Shown here: positions 15,246 through 22,275 of the stretch, piece by piece
How positions within the stretch are numbered: position 1 is the stretch's first letter
Layout: each line of letters opens with the position of its first letter
Assembly: GCF_042434915.1 (NCBI RefSeq)
Contig: NZ_CP170198.1
Location: 2,852,001-2,916,000 of the forward strand
Source of the DNA: Aquimarina sp042434915
GTDB lineage: Bacteria > Bacteroidota > Bacteroidia > Flavobacteriales > Flavobacteriaceae
Reading direction: 5' to 3'
DNA length: 64,000 nucleotides
Notes under the pieces: model-generated
Told to the model about the DNA's origin: nothing
What the model saw: the letters and a program-made list of their open reading frames with translations, nothing else
Database searches by the model: none
Position numbers and translations under genes: made by a program

Positions 15246-15653
15246 ATGAATCTTGAAGAACTGCCATTTAAATTAGGTATGCCTTATGAGAATTGGGAAT
15301 TTGACTTGGATTTTATAGAAGTAACTAGGTTATATGATAAGTATAAATATTCAAAGGAAGATATTACAGATTTATGTGGCCTCACAGTACAACATATTTA
15401 TCTATACTTCAATCTAGACATTCTGTTTAAAGTTGAGGTAGTTTTTAAATGTTTTAATCCTGTAGTAGAATTTATACAATTAACTACACAGCTAGAAAAT
15501 AAGTATGGAAAACAAACATTAGATTCTAATGAGGATTTAACCAAGTTACATAAGACTTGGCAGGATTCAGCGTATCACTTAATTATAGAGTATCATTTAA
15601 AGCCTAATTATGTATATTTAATACTAGCAGATAAGAAGTATGAAGATGTGTGA
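15246..15653 (+). CDS. Hypothetical protein at the right end of the element
   Basis: This is a 135-aa protein starting at ATG 15246; an upstream GTG at 15222 lies inside the preceding terminator. There is no signal peptide or membrane segment. The sequence is an alternation of strands and helices with many aromatics (YLYFNLDILFKVEVVFKCF, then YHLIIEYHLKPNYVYLILADKKYED). I do not recognise it. It is the last gene before attR and probably cargo. Confidence 0.55.
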   Translation: MNLEELPFKLGMPYENWEFDLDFIEVTRLYDKYKYSKEDITDLCGLTVQHIYLYFNLDILFKVEVVFKCFNPVVEFIQLTTQLENKYGKQTLDSNEDLTKLHKTWQDSAYHLIIEYHLKPNYVYLILADKKYEDV

Positions 15654-15742
15654 CACAATATGAAAGGCATGCTTTTAGGCACACCCTAAAACCAAAACAA
15701 ATGTAACTATCTGTTTCACATCACATTACTTGTTACACATAA

Positions 15743-15835
15743 AGCCCAAGAGGGGGAGCAAAAGTCCAGCAGCAATGTTGGACTTTTTTGCGTTTAGCTC
15801 TTTCGTGTCAAGTCATATCAAGGCTTGTGTTGGAT
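15743..15835 (+). repeat. attR, right 93-bp direct repeat
   Basis: This is the partner of 342-434 with one mismatch. It carries the 16-nt tRNA-Asn tail and a second copy of the tRNA terminator hairpin (15759-15792), but no complete tRNA. It marks the right end of the element. Confidence 0.9.
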
Positions 15836-15979
15836 CAATACCAATTGTTGTGTTTATGCAAATATTCTGGTTAGTCTGAACAGAAAAAATACTATCACAT
15901 TTAACAATTAATTGTATATCCCAAATTAAACAATCTCATTCTTTTGTAGTAGCTTTTACAATAAATCAAGCTCACACAG

Positions 15980-17041
15980 ATGAATCTAAAAGATGGCGTT
16001 AAAACAGCTATAAATAAAGTAGCTATCGAGACTACCGAGTTAAGTAAATTGGTTAAAGATCATAGCAAAACCCTAGTAGATAGACTAGAATCTTTTGAGG
16101 ATATTATTAATATTGAAGTAGGAGATACAAGCTTGCATCGTGCTAAAACTTTAGAACGAGAATTTAATATTCGTCAAATATTCATTAAATATGAGGGCAA
16201 TAACCCTACAGGAACCCAAAAAGATCGAATTGCTTTTGCGCAAGTATATGATGCACTACGTAGAGGTTTTGAAACAGTTTCATTAGCAACCTGTGGTAAT
16301 TATGGCGTAGCAATGGCACTAGCTGCAGATCTTGCAGGTATCTCTTGTAAGATATTTATTCCAGAAACATATCATACCGAACGTATCGCAGAAATGACGA
16401 CTCTCGGTGCTCAAATAATACGGCTACCTGGTAGTTATGAGGATGTGGTTAAAACTAGTAGTGCATTTGCTATTGAAAATCAATGGTATGATGCCAATCC
16501 AGGCGGGGATAACACACCACTTCAAATCATGGCGTATTCACAAATAGCTTTCGAAATTTTTGAAGAATTAGGTGATGCACCCAAGTATTGTGCCGCTCCT
16601 GTTTCTAACGGCACCTTGTTTGCTGGAATTTATCGCGGCTTTATAAGTTTATATAAACGAGGGAAAACCTCGCGTGTTCCAAAGATGATTGCTGCATCCT
16701 CAACGCATAAAAATCCTATTATACAATCTTTTAAACAAGGACTCGATCATTGTGTAGACCTCGATCCTTTAAGTATAAGAGAAACCAAGTACAATGAGCC
16801 TTTAATAAATTGGCACAGCTTTGACGGTAACGAAGCTTTATATGCTATACGCGAATCTGGCGGAAATGCATTTAATATAAGTGACAAAAAAATGAGAGAG
16901 ATGAGTTCCTATCTTTTGAAAAAAGAATCTTTTAAAATATTACCAGCATCTACAGCAGGCCTTATTGGACTTTTGGAAATGCACGAACACCTAAATTTTG
17001 AACCAGACCGATTTGTAGCTGTCCTCACAGCAAAATATTAA
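15980..17041 (+). CDS. Threonine-synthase-like PLP enzyme
   Basis: This is a 353-aa fold-type II PLP enzyme. The PLP lysine is K81 in NNPTGTQKDR (compare NPTGSFKDR in ThrC), an ATCGNYGVAMALAADLAG segment provides the phosphate/substrate-binding Asn loop, and PVSNGTLFAGIYRGF is the glycine-rich cofactor loop. The N-terminal 45 residues are unlike ordinary ThrC. It is the first gene of a three-gene row with a DgcN-like and an epimerase gene, so a pathway-specific lyase or ammonia-lyase on an amino acid is as likely as true threonine synthesis. Substrate unknown. Confidence 0.7.
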   Translation: MNLKDGVKTAINKVAIETTELSKLVKDHSKTLVDRLESFEDIINIEVGDTSLHRAKTLEREFNIRQIFIKYEGNNPTGTQKDRIAFAQVYDALRRGFETVSLATCGNYGVAMALAADLAGISCKIFIPETYHTERIAEMTTLGAQIIRLPGSYEDVVKTSSAFAIENQWYDANPGGDNTPLQIMAYSQIAFEIFEELGDAPKYCAAPVSNGTLFAGIYRGFISLYKRGKTSRVPKMIAASSTHKNPIIQSFKQGLDHCVDLDPLSIRETKYNEPLINWHSFDGNEALYAIRESGGNAFNISDKKMREMSSYLLKKESFKILPASTAGLIGLLEMHEHLNFEPDRFVAVLTAKY

Positions 17042-17114
17042 GTAATCCCCGATAGCTACCAATCAAATATTTTTTAACTAAATAAAACATCTTTCAACTT
17101 AGATAAATTAAATC

Positions 17115-18191
17115 ATGAAACAATCAATAGATGGAAAAGCACTTGTGTATTGCCAAGGTGCTTTCAACACACCCAACGGCAAAACAGCACATGGCCTTAT
17201 ACGCTTTACAGAACGATATGATATTGTTGGTGTAATAGACAATACGTATGCTGATCAGGATGCTGGAGAAGTTCTGGATGGAATCCCTAACGGAATTCCG
17301 GTTTTTAAAACAATTGATACTGCAGTAAAAAAGCTAACAAACACTAATAACTGTCCAAGCTCATTAGTAATTGGACTTGCTCCAGATGGTGGTCGATTAC
17401 CAATCGAAGCTAAAAACACCATCAAAAAAGCATTAGAAATGGGTTGGAATGTTGATAGCGGACTTCACGATTTTTTGAGTAATGACAACGACATAATGAG
17501 AGTTGCACAAGCTAATAATTGTAGAATTAGAGATATTAGAAAAACTCCCGATAGAGACACACTTCACTTTTTTTCGGGTGAAATCGAACAAGTCAAAAGT
17601 TTAAAACTCGCTGTTCTAGGTACAGACTCAGCCATAGGTAAACGCACGACTTCTTGGTTACTTGTTCATGGACTAAGAGATTCGGGAGTTACTGCTCAAA
17701 TGATAGGCACTGGTCAAACTGCTTGGATGCAAGGAGCAAAATATAGTATGATCATGGATAGTTGTATCAATGATTTTGTTTCTGGCGAAATTGAACATGC
17801 TGTAGTGAGCGCATGGAAAGAAGAACGTCCTGATGTAATCGTGATCGAAGGGCAAGGCAGTTTAATGAACCCAGCGTATCCAGGTGGATTCGAGATTCTT
17901 GCTGCTGGCCGTCCTGACTATGTAATCCTGCAACATGCACCTAAGCGTATAGAGTATGATGGTTTTCCTGGTTATAAACTACACAGTTTACAAGAGCAAA
18001 TTAACGCTATAGAGATCATTTCTGGCCGCAAAGTTATCGCTATTACGGTAAATCATGAAAAAATGGAACCTCACGAGATTGATTCAACTTGCAAAACAAT
18101 AACTAGAGAAACAGGTTTACCTGCTTTTGATGTCCTAGCAAACGGCTCAAAAGAACTCGTTGAAATTCTCAAAACTTATATAAAAAATTGA
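17115..18191 (+). CDS. DUF1611 P-loop protein, DgcN-like
   Basis: This 358-aa protein matches the DUF1611 family: a Rossmann-like N-terminal part (ALVYCQGAFN, IVGVIDNTYADQDAG) and a C-terminal P-loop domain with GTDSAIGKRT (169-178), then VIVIEGQGSLMNPAYPGG. A family member, DgcN, is described in marine bacteria as the D-glutamate N-acetyltransferase acting before the racemase DgcA. The neighbour 62 nt downstream is an epimerase of exactly that partner family, which supports a D-glutamate or cell-wall amino acid salvage role. The acyl donor and substrate here are not shown by sequence. Confidence 0.75.
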   Translation: MKQSIDGKALVYCQGAFNTPNGKTAHGLIRFTERYDIVGVIDNTYADQDAGEVLDGIPNGIPVFKTIDTAVKKLTNTNNCPSSLVIGLAPDGGRLPIEAKNTIKKALEMGWNVDSGLHDFLSNDNDIMRVAQANNCRIRDIRKTPDRDTLHFFSGEIEQVKSLKLAVLGTDSAIGKRTTSWLLVHGLRDSGVTAQMIGTGQTAWMQGAKYSMIMDSCINDFVSGEIEHAVVSAWKEERPDVIVIEGQGSLMNPAYPGGFEILAAGRPDYVILQHAPKRIEYDGFPGYKLHSLQEQINAIEIISGRKVIAITVNHEKMEPHEIDSTCKTITRETGLPAFDVLANGSKELVEILKTYIKN

Positions 18192-18252
18192 GTACTCAAA
18201 CTATCAATTGCGCGTATCAATTCTCAATTCAAGATCTCATCCTCTAATACTA

Positions 18253-19308
18253 ATGAAAATTACACAAGTATCATACGAACGCTTAGATATCAATCTCGCT
18301 ACGCCTTATATAATTGCGTACGAAACTGTTGCCAAGGCTACCAATTTTATTCTGAAAATTGAAACAAACACCACAACCATTGGGTACGGTTGTGCGGCAC
18401 CAGATAGTGTTGTCACTGGAGAGACACCAGATCAGGTAGAAACCGCAATAAAGACTATCATAATTCCCTATTTAATCGGAAAAAATCCCTTTTTAACTGT
18501 AAAAATTCTGGAAGATCTGAAATTGGTAATGAAAGGCAGCTCCTCTGCACTTGCTATGGTTGATATTGCATTGCACGACCTTATTTCTCGTAAATTGAAT
18601 ATTCCATTATATCAATTTTTAGGAGGCTATCGAGAATATATAGCAACCAGTATCACCATAGGAATACTTTCTGTCACAGACACACTGAAAGAAGCAACGC
18701 AATTTGTAGAACAAGGTTTTAATATTATTAAAGTCAAAGGAGGTTTAGACGTTGAACAGGATATCGAAAAAATGATTAAAATACGCGAAAAATTTCCTCA
18801 CGTATCCCTACGTTTTGATGGAAATCAAGGATATACCGTAAACGATTCTGTTGCATTTGTAAAAAGAACTAAAACTGTAGATATTGAGATTTTTGAACAA
18901 CCGCTTCCTATTATAAAAGAAGAAAAGCTTGGTGAAGTTACCCAACAAGTTACGATACCAGTAATGGCCGATGAGAGTATCAAAACCCTAAAGGATGCTT
19001 TTAGGTTAGCACAAAATCAACGCATCGATATGGTTAATATTAAGTTGATGAAAGTGGGTGGTATTTTGGAAGCAAAACACATTAGCTCTGTAGCCAAATC
19101 TGCAAATCTCGATGTAATGATTGGATGTATTGACGAATGCCGCTTAGGTATCTCTGCAGGCTTGCATTTTGCACTTTCTAGACCCAATATCCATTATGCC
19201 GATCTCGATGGACATTTGGACATGAGTAATGATCCGTTCGGAGAATTATTTACCTTAAAAAAAGGAGTTCTCTATCCATCAACTTACCCAGGCTTAGGAA
19301 AGATCTGA
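18253..19308 (+). CDS. Enolase-superfamily epimerase (dipeptide epimerase / DgcA-like)
   Basis: This is a 351-aa protein starting at ATG 18253; an upstream TTG at 18208 would add an unlikely 15 residues. It is of the mandelate racemase/muconate lactonising group. The catalytic residues are K160 and K162 in IIKVKGG, metal ligands D189 (DGNQGY), E215 (EQP) and D240 (ADES), and K264 in KLMKVGG. This set fits L-Ala-D/L-Glu epimerases and the N-acyl-D-glutamate racemase DgcA. With the DgcN-like gene next door, it probably converts a D-Glu-derived compound to the L form. I cannot decide between dipeptide and N-acetyl-Glu as substrate. Confidence 0.8.
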   Translation: MKITQVSYERLDINLATPYIIAYETVAKATNFILKIETNTTTIGYGCAAPDSVVTGETPDQVETAIKTIIIPYLIGKNPFLTVKILEDLKLVMKGSSSALAMVDIALHDLISRKLNIPLYQFLGGYREYIATSITIGILSVTDTLKEATQFVEQGFNIIKVKGGLDVEQDIEKMIKIREKFPHVSLRFDGNQGYTVNDSVAFVKRTKTVDIEIFEQPLPIIKEEKLGEVTQQVTIPVMADESIKTLKDAFRLAQNQRIDMVNIKLMKVGGILEAKHISSVAKSANLDVMIGCIDECRLGISAGLHFALSRPNIHYADLDGHLDMSNDPFGELFTLKKGVLYPSTYPGLGKI

Positions 19309-19353
19309 CAAACAATTCAATTTTCACTTTTATAATATACTAAATATGGAATA

Positions 19354-19380
19354 TTTAAGTTATTGCTATCATAACTTAAA
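19354..19380. promoter_or_regulatory. Perfect 10-bp inverted repeat before the astacin gene
   Basis: TTTAAGTTAT and ATAACTTAAA flank a 7-nt centre, 9 nt before the start codon. No T run follows, so an operator or leader hairpin is more likely than a terminator. Confidence 0.45.
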
Positions 19381-19389
19381 TACAAACTC

Positions 19390-20418
19390 ATGAAAATTAA
19401 AAATTCTTTAATTATGCTGTCGGCAGCTTTGGCTACGATTGCATGCTCAAAAGATGAAAATCTTATTGAGCAGGAAGCACTGCACAATGAAAAAGAAACC
19501 TTTCAAGACGCAGAACGAGCATATTTTGATAAGTCAGGAACAGTAACCGAAGGATATTTTTTGGGATTACCAATTTCTTACGAAAATGTTGAAGGTAACT
19601 ACATCTTTGAAGGAGACATCATAATCCCTCAAGATATGATTACATCTAAGGATACAAAGGCTGTCCTGGAGAACGGTGAGTTTCCACAAGTAGGCAAAAG
19701 TGTAGGTCGCACCTCTGGTAGATGGCCAAATAATACCGTTTATTATGAAATTGCGAGTAACTTACCGAATCAGGCACGTGTCACCAATGCAATCGCAAGC
19801 TGGGAAAATAATACTAACCTGAAATTTGTTGAACGTACTAATCAGTCTAATTATATATACTTTCAATCAGGCAGTGGTTGTTCCTCTAGTGTAGGAATGG
19901 TTGGTGGACGCCAAACAATTAATCTTGCTAGTGGATGTAGTACTGGTAACACTATTCACGAGATCGGACATGCTATAGGGTTATGGCATGAGCAAAGTCG
20001 CGCAGATCGTGATCAATACATCACAATAAACTTTAATAACATTCAGGCAGGTAAAGAAAATAATTTTCAAACCTATGTGCAAAGAGGGCGTGATGGAGAT
20101 GAGTATACAAACACCTTAGATTTTGGTTCAATTATGATGTATGGACCTAATTCGTTTTCTAAAAACGGACAACCTACAATAACAAAAAAAGACGGTAGTT
20201 CTTACTCGGTACAACGCAATGCATTATCATCTAATGATTTGCAGGGAATAGCGCAAATGTACCCTAGTGGAGGCGGCGAACCTATCTATGTAAATGGTCA
20301 GTATTACACTGTTAACGGTTTACGGGTCTATCGTTCTAACGATACATGGTATTACTACTCCTCTTCAAATGGATGGAGAGAAGTTGTATATCGTGACGGA
20401 GCTTGGTATTATGCATAA
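19390..20418 (+). CDS. Astacin-type (M12A) metalloprotease lipoprotein
   Basis: This 342-aa protein has a lipobox ATIAC with mature start CSKDE, a propeptide-like region to about residue 105, and an astacin catalytic domain about 110-290. The zinc motif is HEIGHAIGLWHEQSRADRD (H190, E191, H194, H200), and the Met-turn is SIMMYGP. The last 50 residues form a Tyr/Trp-rich tail (YVNGQYYTVNG, WYYYSSSNGW, GAWYYA) that may bind a surface or glycan. It is probably displayed on the cell surface, degrading proteins outside. A terminator hairpin follows. Confidence 0.9.
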   Translation: MKIKNSLIMLSAALATIACSKDENLIEQEALHNEKETFQDAERAYFDKSGTVTEGYFLGLPISYENVEGNYIFEGDIIIPQDMITSKDTKAVLENGEFPQVGKSVGRTSGRWPNNTVYYEIASNLPNQARVTNAIASWENNTNLKFVERTNQSNYIYFQSGSGCSSSVGMVGGRQTINLASGCSTGNTIHEIGHAIGLWHEQSRADRDQYITINFNNIQAGKENNFQTYVQRGRDGDEYTNTLDFGSIMMYGPNSFSKNGQPTITKKDGSSYSVQRNALSSNDLQGIAQMYPSGGGEPIYVNGQYYTVNGLRVYRSNDTWYYYSSSNGWREVVYRDGAWYYA

Positions 20419-20440
20419 TATCTAGTAATTATTAAAGGGT

Positions 20441-20480
20441 AAAAAGCTTGGTATACTTAGGTATCACCAAGCTTTTTTTT
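20441..20480 (+). terminator. Terminator after the astacin gene
   Basis: AAAAAGCTTGGT pairs with ACCAAGCTTTTT, and eight T in a row end the structure. Confidence 0.75.
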
Positions 20481-20527
20481 ATTATCCCTTTTTAAGCTGT
20501 ATTTTTGAGGCATTTCAAATTTTCGTT

Positions 20528-21070
20528 ATGAAAAACCTTAAGTTTACTATCTTTATTTTATGTGCCATTACTATGGCATGTACAAATTGTACAAAACGCA
20601 ATACTTCTAACCACAATGAAGATAAAAAAATAAATAAGCTTCCACTTCTTGATAGTCTTTCTAATAAAAAAATCACTCAAGATTTACTACTATTATCGCC
20701 CCAAGCCCAAGAAAATTTGAAAAATTTTGACGATTTGCAAACCCTAAGTAATTTGATCAAAATGATGAAAAATTCGAATGCATTTTATATACAAAAATAT
20801 ACGGATACTACAGACCTTGCAGTAAACACATTGAGAGAAAATATATCCAACGATCTCAACACCCGAGCAATTTCCTCACGATTAACAGTCTTAGAAACAG
20901 AAACCGCATTACTGCGCCACTGGTCAGAAAAAAAAATGGTAACAGAAGAAAAATTACTTGAGGCGAATACGAGACTTATTAAAGCCTACAATAGCTTGAT
21001 AATTCAACTTAATGAACTCTCACTTGCAATTCCAGATAATATTCAAAAGGAATTACTAGGCGAAGATTAA
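20528..21070 (+). CDS. Hypothetical lipoprotein
   Basis: This is a 180-aa protein with a lipobox AITMAC (Cys18) and a polar mature start. The rest is helical and hydrophilic, with heptad-like stretches (LTVLETETALLRHWSEKKMVTEEKLLEANTRL...), suggesting a small coiled coil. Two further cysteines lie close to the lipid site. No family recognised. It is 20 nt upstream of the NTF2-like gene and probably cotranscribed. Confidence 0.6.
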   Translation: MKNLKFTIFILCAITMACTNCTKRNTSNHNEDKKINKLPLLDSLSNKKITQDLLLLSPQAQENLKNFDDLQTLSNLIKMMKNSNAFYIQKYTDTTDLAVNTLRENISNDLNTRAISSRLTVLETETALLRHWSEKKMVTEEKLLEANTRLIKAYNSLIIQLNELSLAIPDNIQKELLGED

Positions 21071-21090
21071 ATTACTATATACGATCGATT

Positions 21091-21603
21091 ATGAAATATG
21101 TACAAATTATCTTGCTATCGCTATGCACCTTTAGCATATCCCTTAGCGTTACCGCACAAGTAGTAAAACCATTAGCAATAGAAAAAAATATAAGTACAAT
21201 GATAGATCAATGGCATGAAGCAGCTGCTAATGCCGATTATAAAGGATATTTTAATCTCATGACAGATGATGCAGTTTTTATCGGAACAGATCCTTCAGAA
21301 AATTGGCAACTAGAAGCATTCAAAACATTTGCCAAACCCTATTTTGACAAAGGAAAAGCTTGGAGTTTTACGAATCTCAAACGAGCCGTATACGTAAGTG
21401 AAAATAAACAATATGGATGGTTTGATGAGCTTTTGTCTACTCAAATGGGAATATGCAGAGGAAGCGGTATTGTTATAGCTACCCAAACTGGATGGAAAAT
21501 AAAGCATTACGTGTTATCAATTACAATTCCGAATGAAAATGTATCCGAAGTAACTGCTTTAAAACAAAAATTCGAAACCAACTTTATTCTAAAATTAAAC
21601 TAA
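21091..21603 (+). CDS. Secreted NTF2-like / SnoaL-like protein
   Basis: This is a 170-aa protein with a signal peptide (residues 1-22, ending SVTAQ). The core WHEAAANADYKGYFNLMTDDAVFIGTDPSENW, AFKTFAKPYF and TGWKIKHYVLSI is the usual pattern of nuclear-transport-factor-2-like folds used as small enzymes or ligand-binding proteins. No catalytic residue set can be assigned. Its stop overlaps the end of the convergent broken HAD gene by 4 nt. Confidence 0.75.
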   Translation: MKYVQIILLSLCTFSISLSVTAQVVKPLAIEKNISTMIDQWHEAAANADYKGYFNLMTDDAVFIGTDPSENWQLEAFKTFAKPYFDKGKAWSFTNLKRAVYVSENKQYGWFDELLSTQMGICRGSGIVIATQTGWKIKHYVLSITIPNENVSEVTALKQKFETNFILKLN

Positions 21604-22272
21604 GTTTTTGACATAAGAGTTCTAGAGAACGTATTCATATCTTCATAGCATTCTTTCACTCCATTATTTTTGAAATAGGAAGCATATTTACTGCCTATTC
21701 CCACAAAATCTAAATTGAGATTATGAGCTGTTTTCATATCCCATACACCATCACCCACAGATATAATTCTATCAAAATTATTCCTATTATAGTATCTTTT
21801 TGCTCGAACGATAGCATCCATTACAAATCCTTCACGCGACTCATGTGTTTTGGATGTTGCTAATAAAGCTTCATCATACCAAATATCACACTGTTGCAAT
21901 TTGGCTATTGCTGGTTTTGGTAATGCACCCGTTGCAAAACTAAAAGGCACTTTGTTTTGCCTTAAAGATTCTATCATTGCTCTTGCTCCAACAATTTCTT
22001 TAGTTCGATTAACGGTTTTCATAGCTGTGATTATACCTAACTCAAACCGAGTTAATAAATCTATTGGTGGATTTTTACTAAAACTACGTTTGTAATTATA
22101 CCGTAACGCATAGCTATCTGTATGATGTTTATAATTATTATAATCAGTATCGATATTTTGTAATACCCAAATTTTCTAAGGCCTGTGTAACGACTTTTAA
22201 ATACATTGACACACTGTCTGTTAAGGTGCCATCAATATCAAAAATAAATAAACTGGTCGTAAGACTAGTCAT
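21600..22272 (-). pseudogene. HAD-family hydrolase split by a frameshift
   Basis: An ATG at 22272 starts MTSLTTSLFIFDIDGTLTD, which carries HAD motif I (DIDGT), and runs for 42 codons to a TGA at 22144-22146. The remainder is open in another frame from about 22150 (DTDYNNYKHHTDSYALRYN...) through MKTVNRTKEIVGARAMIESL to 21600. It includes the motif II region FSFATGALPKPA and motif III/IV ISVGDGVWDMKTA. Removing one base in the ACAAAATATCGAT stretch restores a single HAD protein of about 223 aa. An inactivating mutation or an assembly error are both possible. An ATG at 22022 could make a C-terminal fragment without the catalytic Asp. Confidence 0.85.
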
Positions 22273-22275
22273 AAT

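Larger units (their letters stand above)
342..15835. mobile_element. Integrative element at tRNA-Asn carrying an ABC-3C conflict system
   Basis: The 93-bp direct repeats at 342-434 and 15743-15835, an integrase gene 110 bp inside the left repeat, and the tRNA-Asn target define the element. Inside are replication or recombination-type ATPases, a RadC-type JAB protein, two XRE repressors, a defence-type operon and small lipoproteins. Gene density and base composition differ from the flank: the interior is visibly richer in A+T, and many small genes lack chromosomal relatives in the window. I see no relaxase, coupling protein, VirB4 homologue or virion gene. The element is therefore either moved by a helper or excises and is mobilised by means not visible here. 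Confidence 0.85.

Noticed and set aside
22022..22095. Treating the HAD ORF from the ATG at 22022 as a full gene
   Set aside because: It lacks the catalytic DxD motif, and the missing part is present just upstream in another frame.
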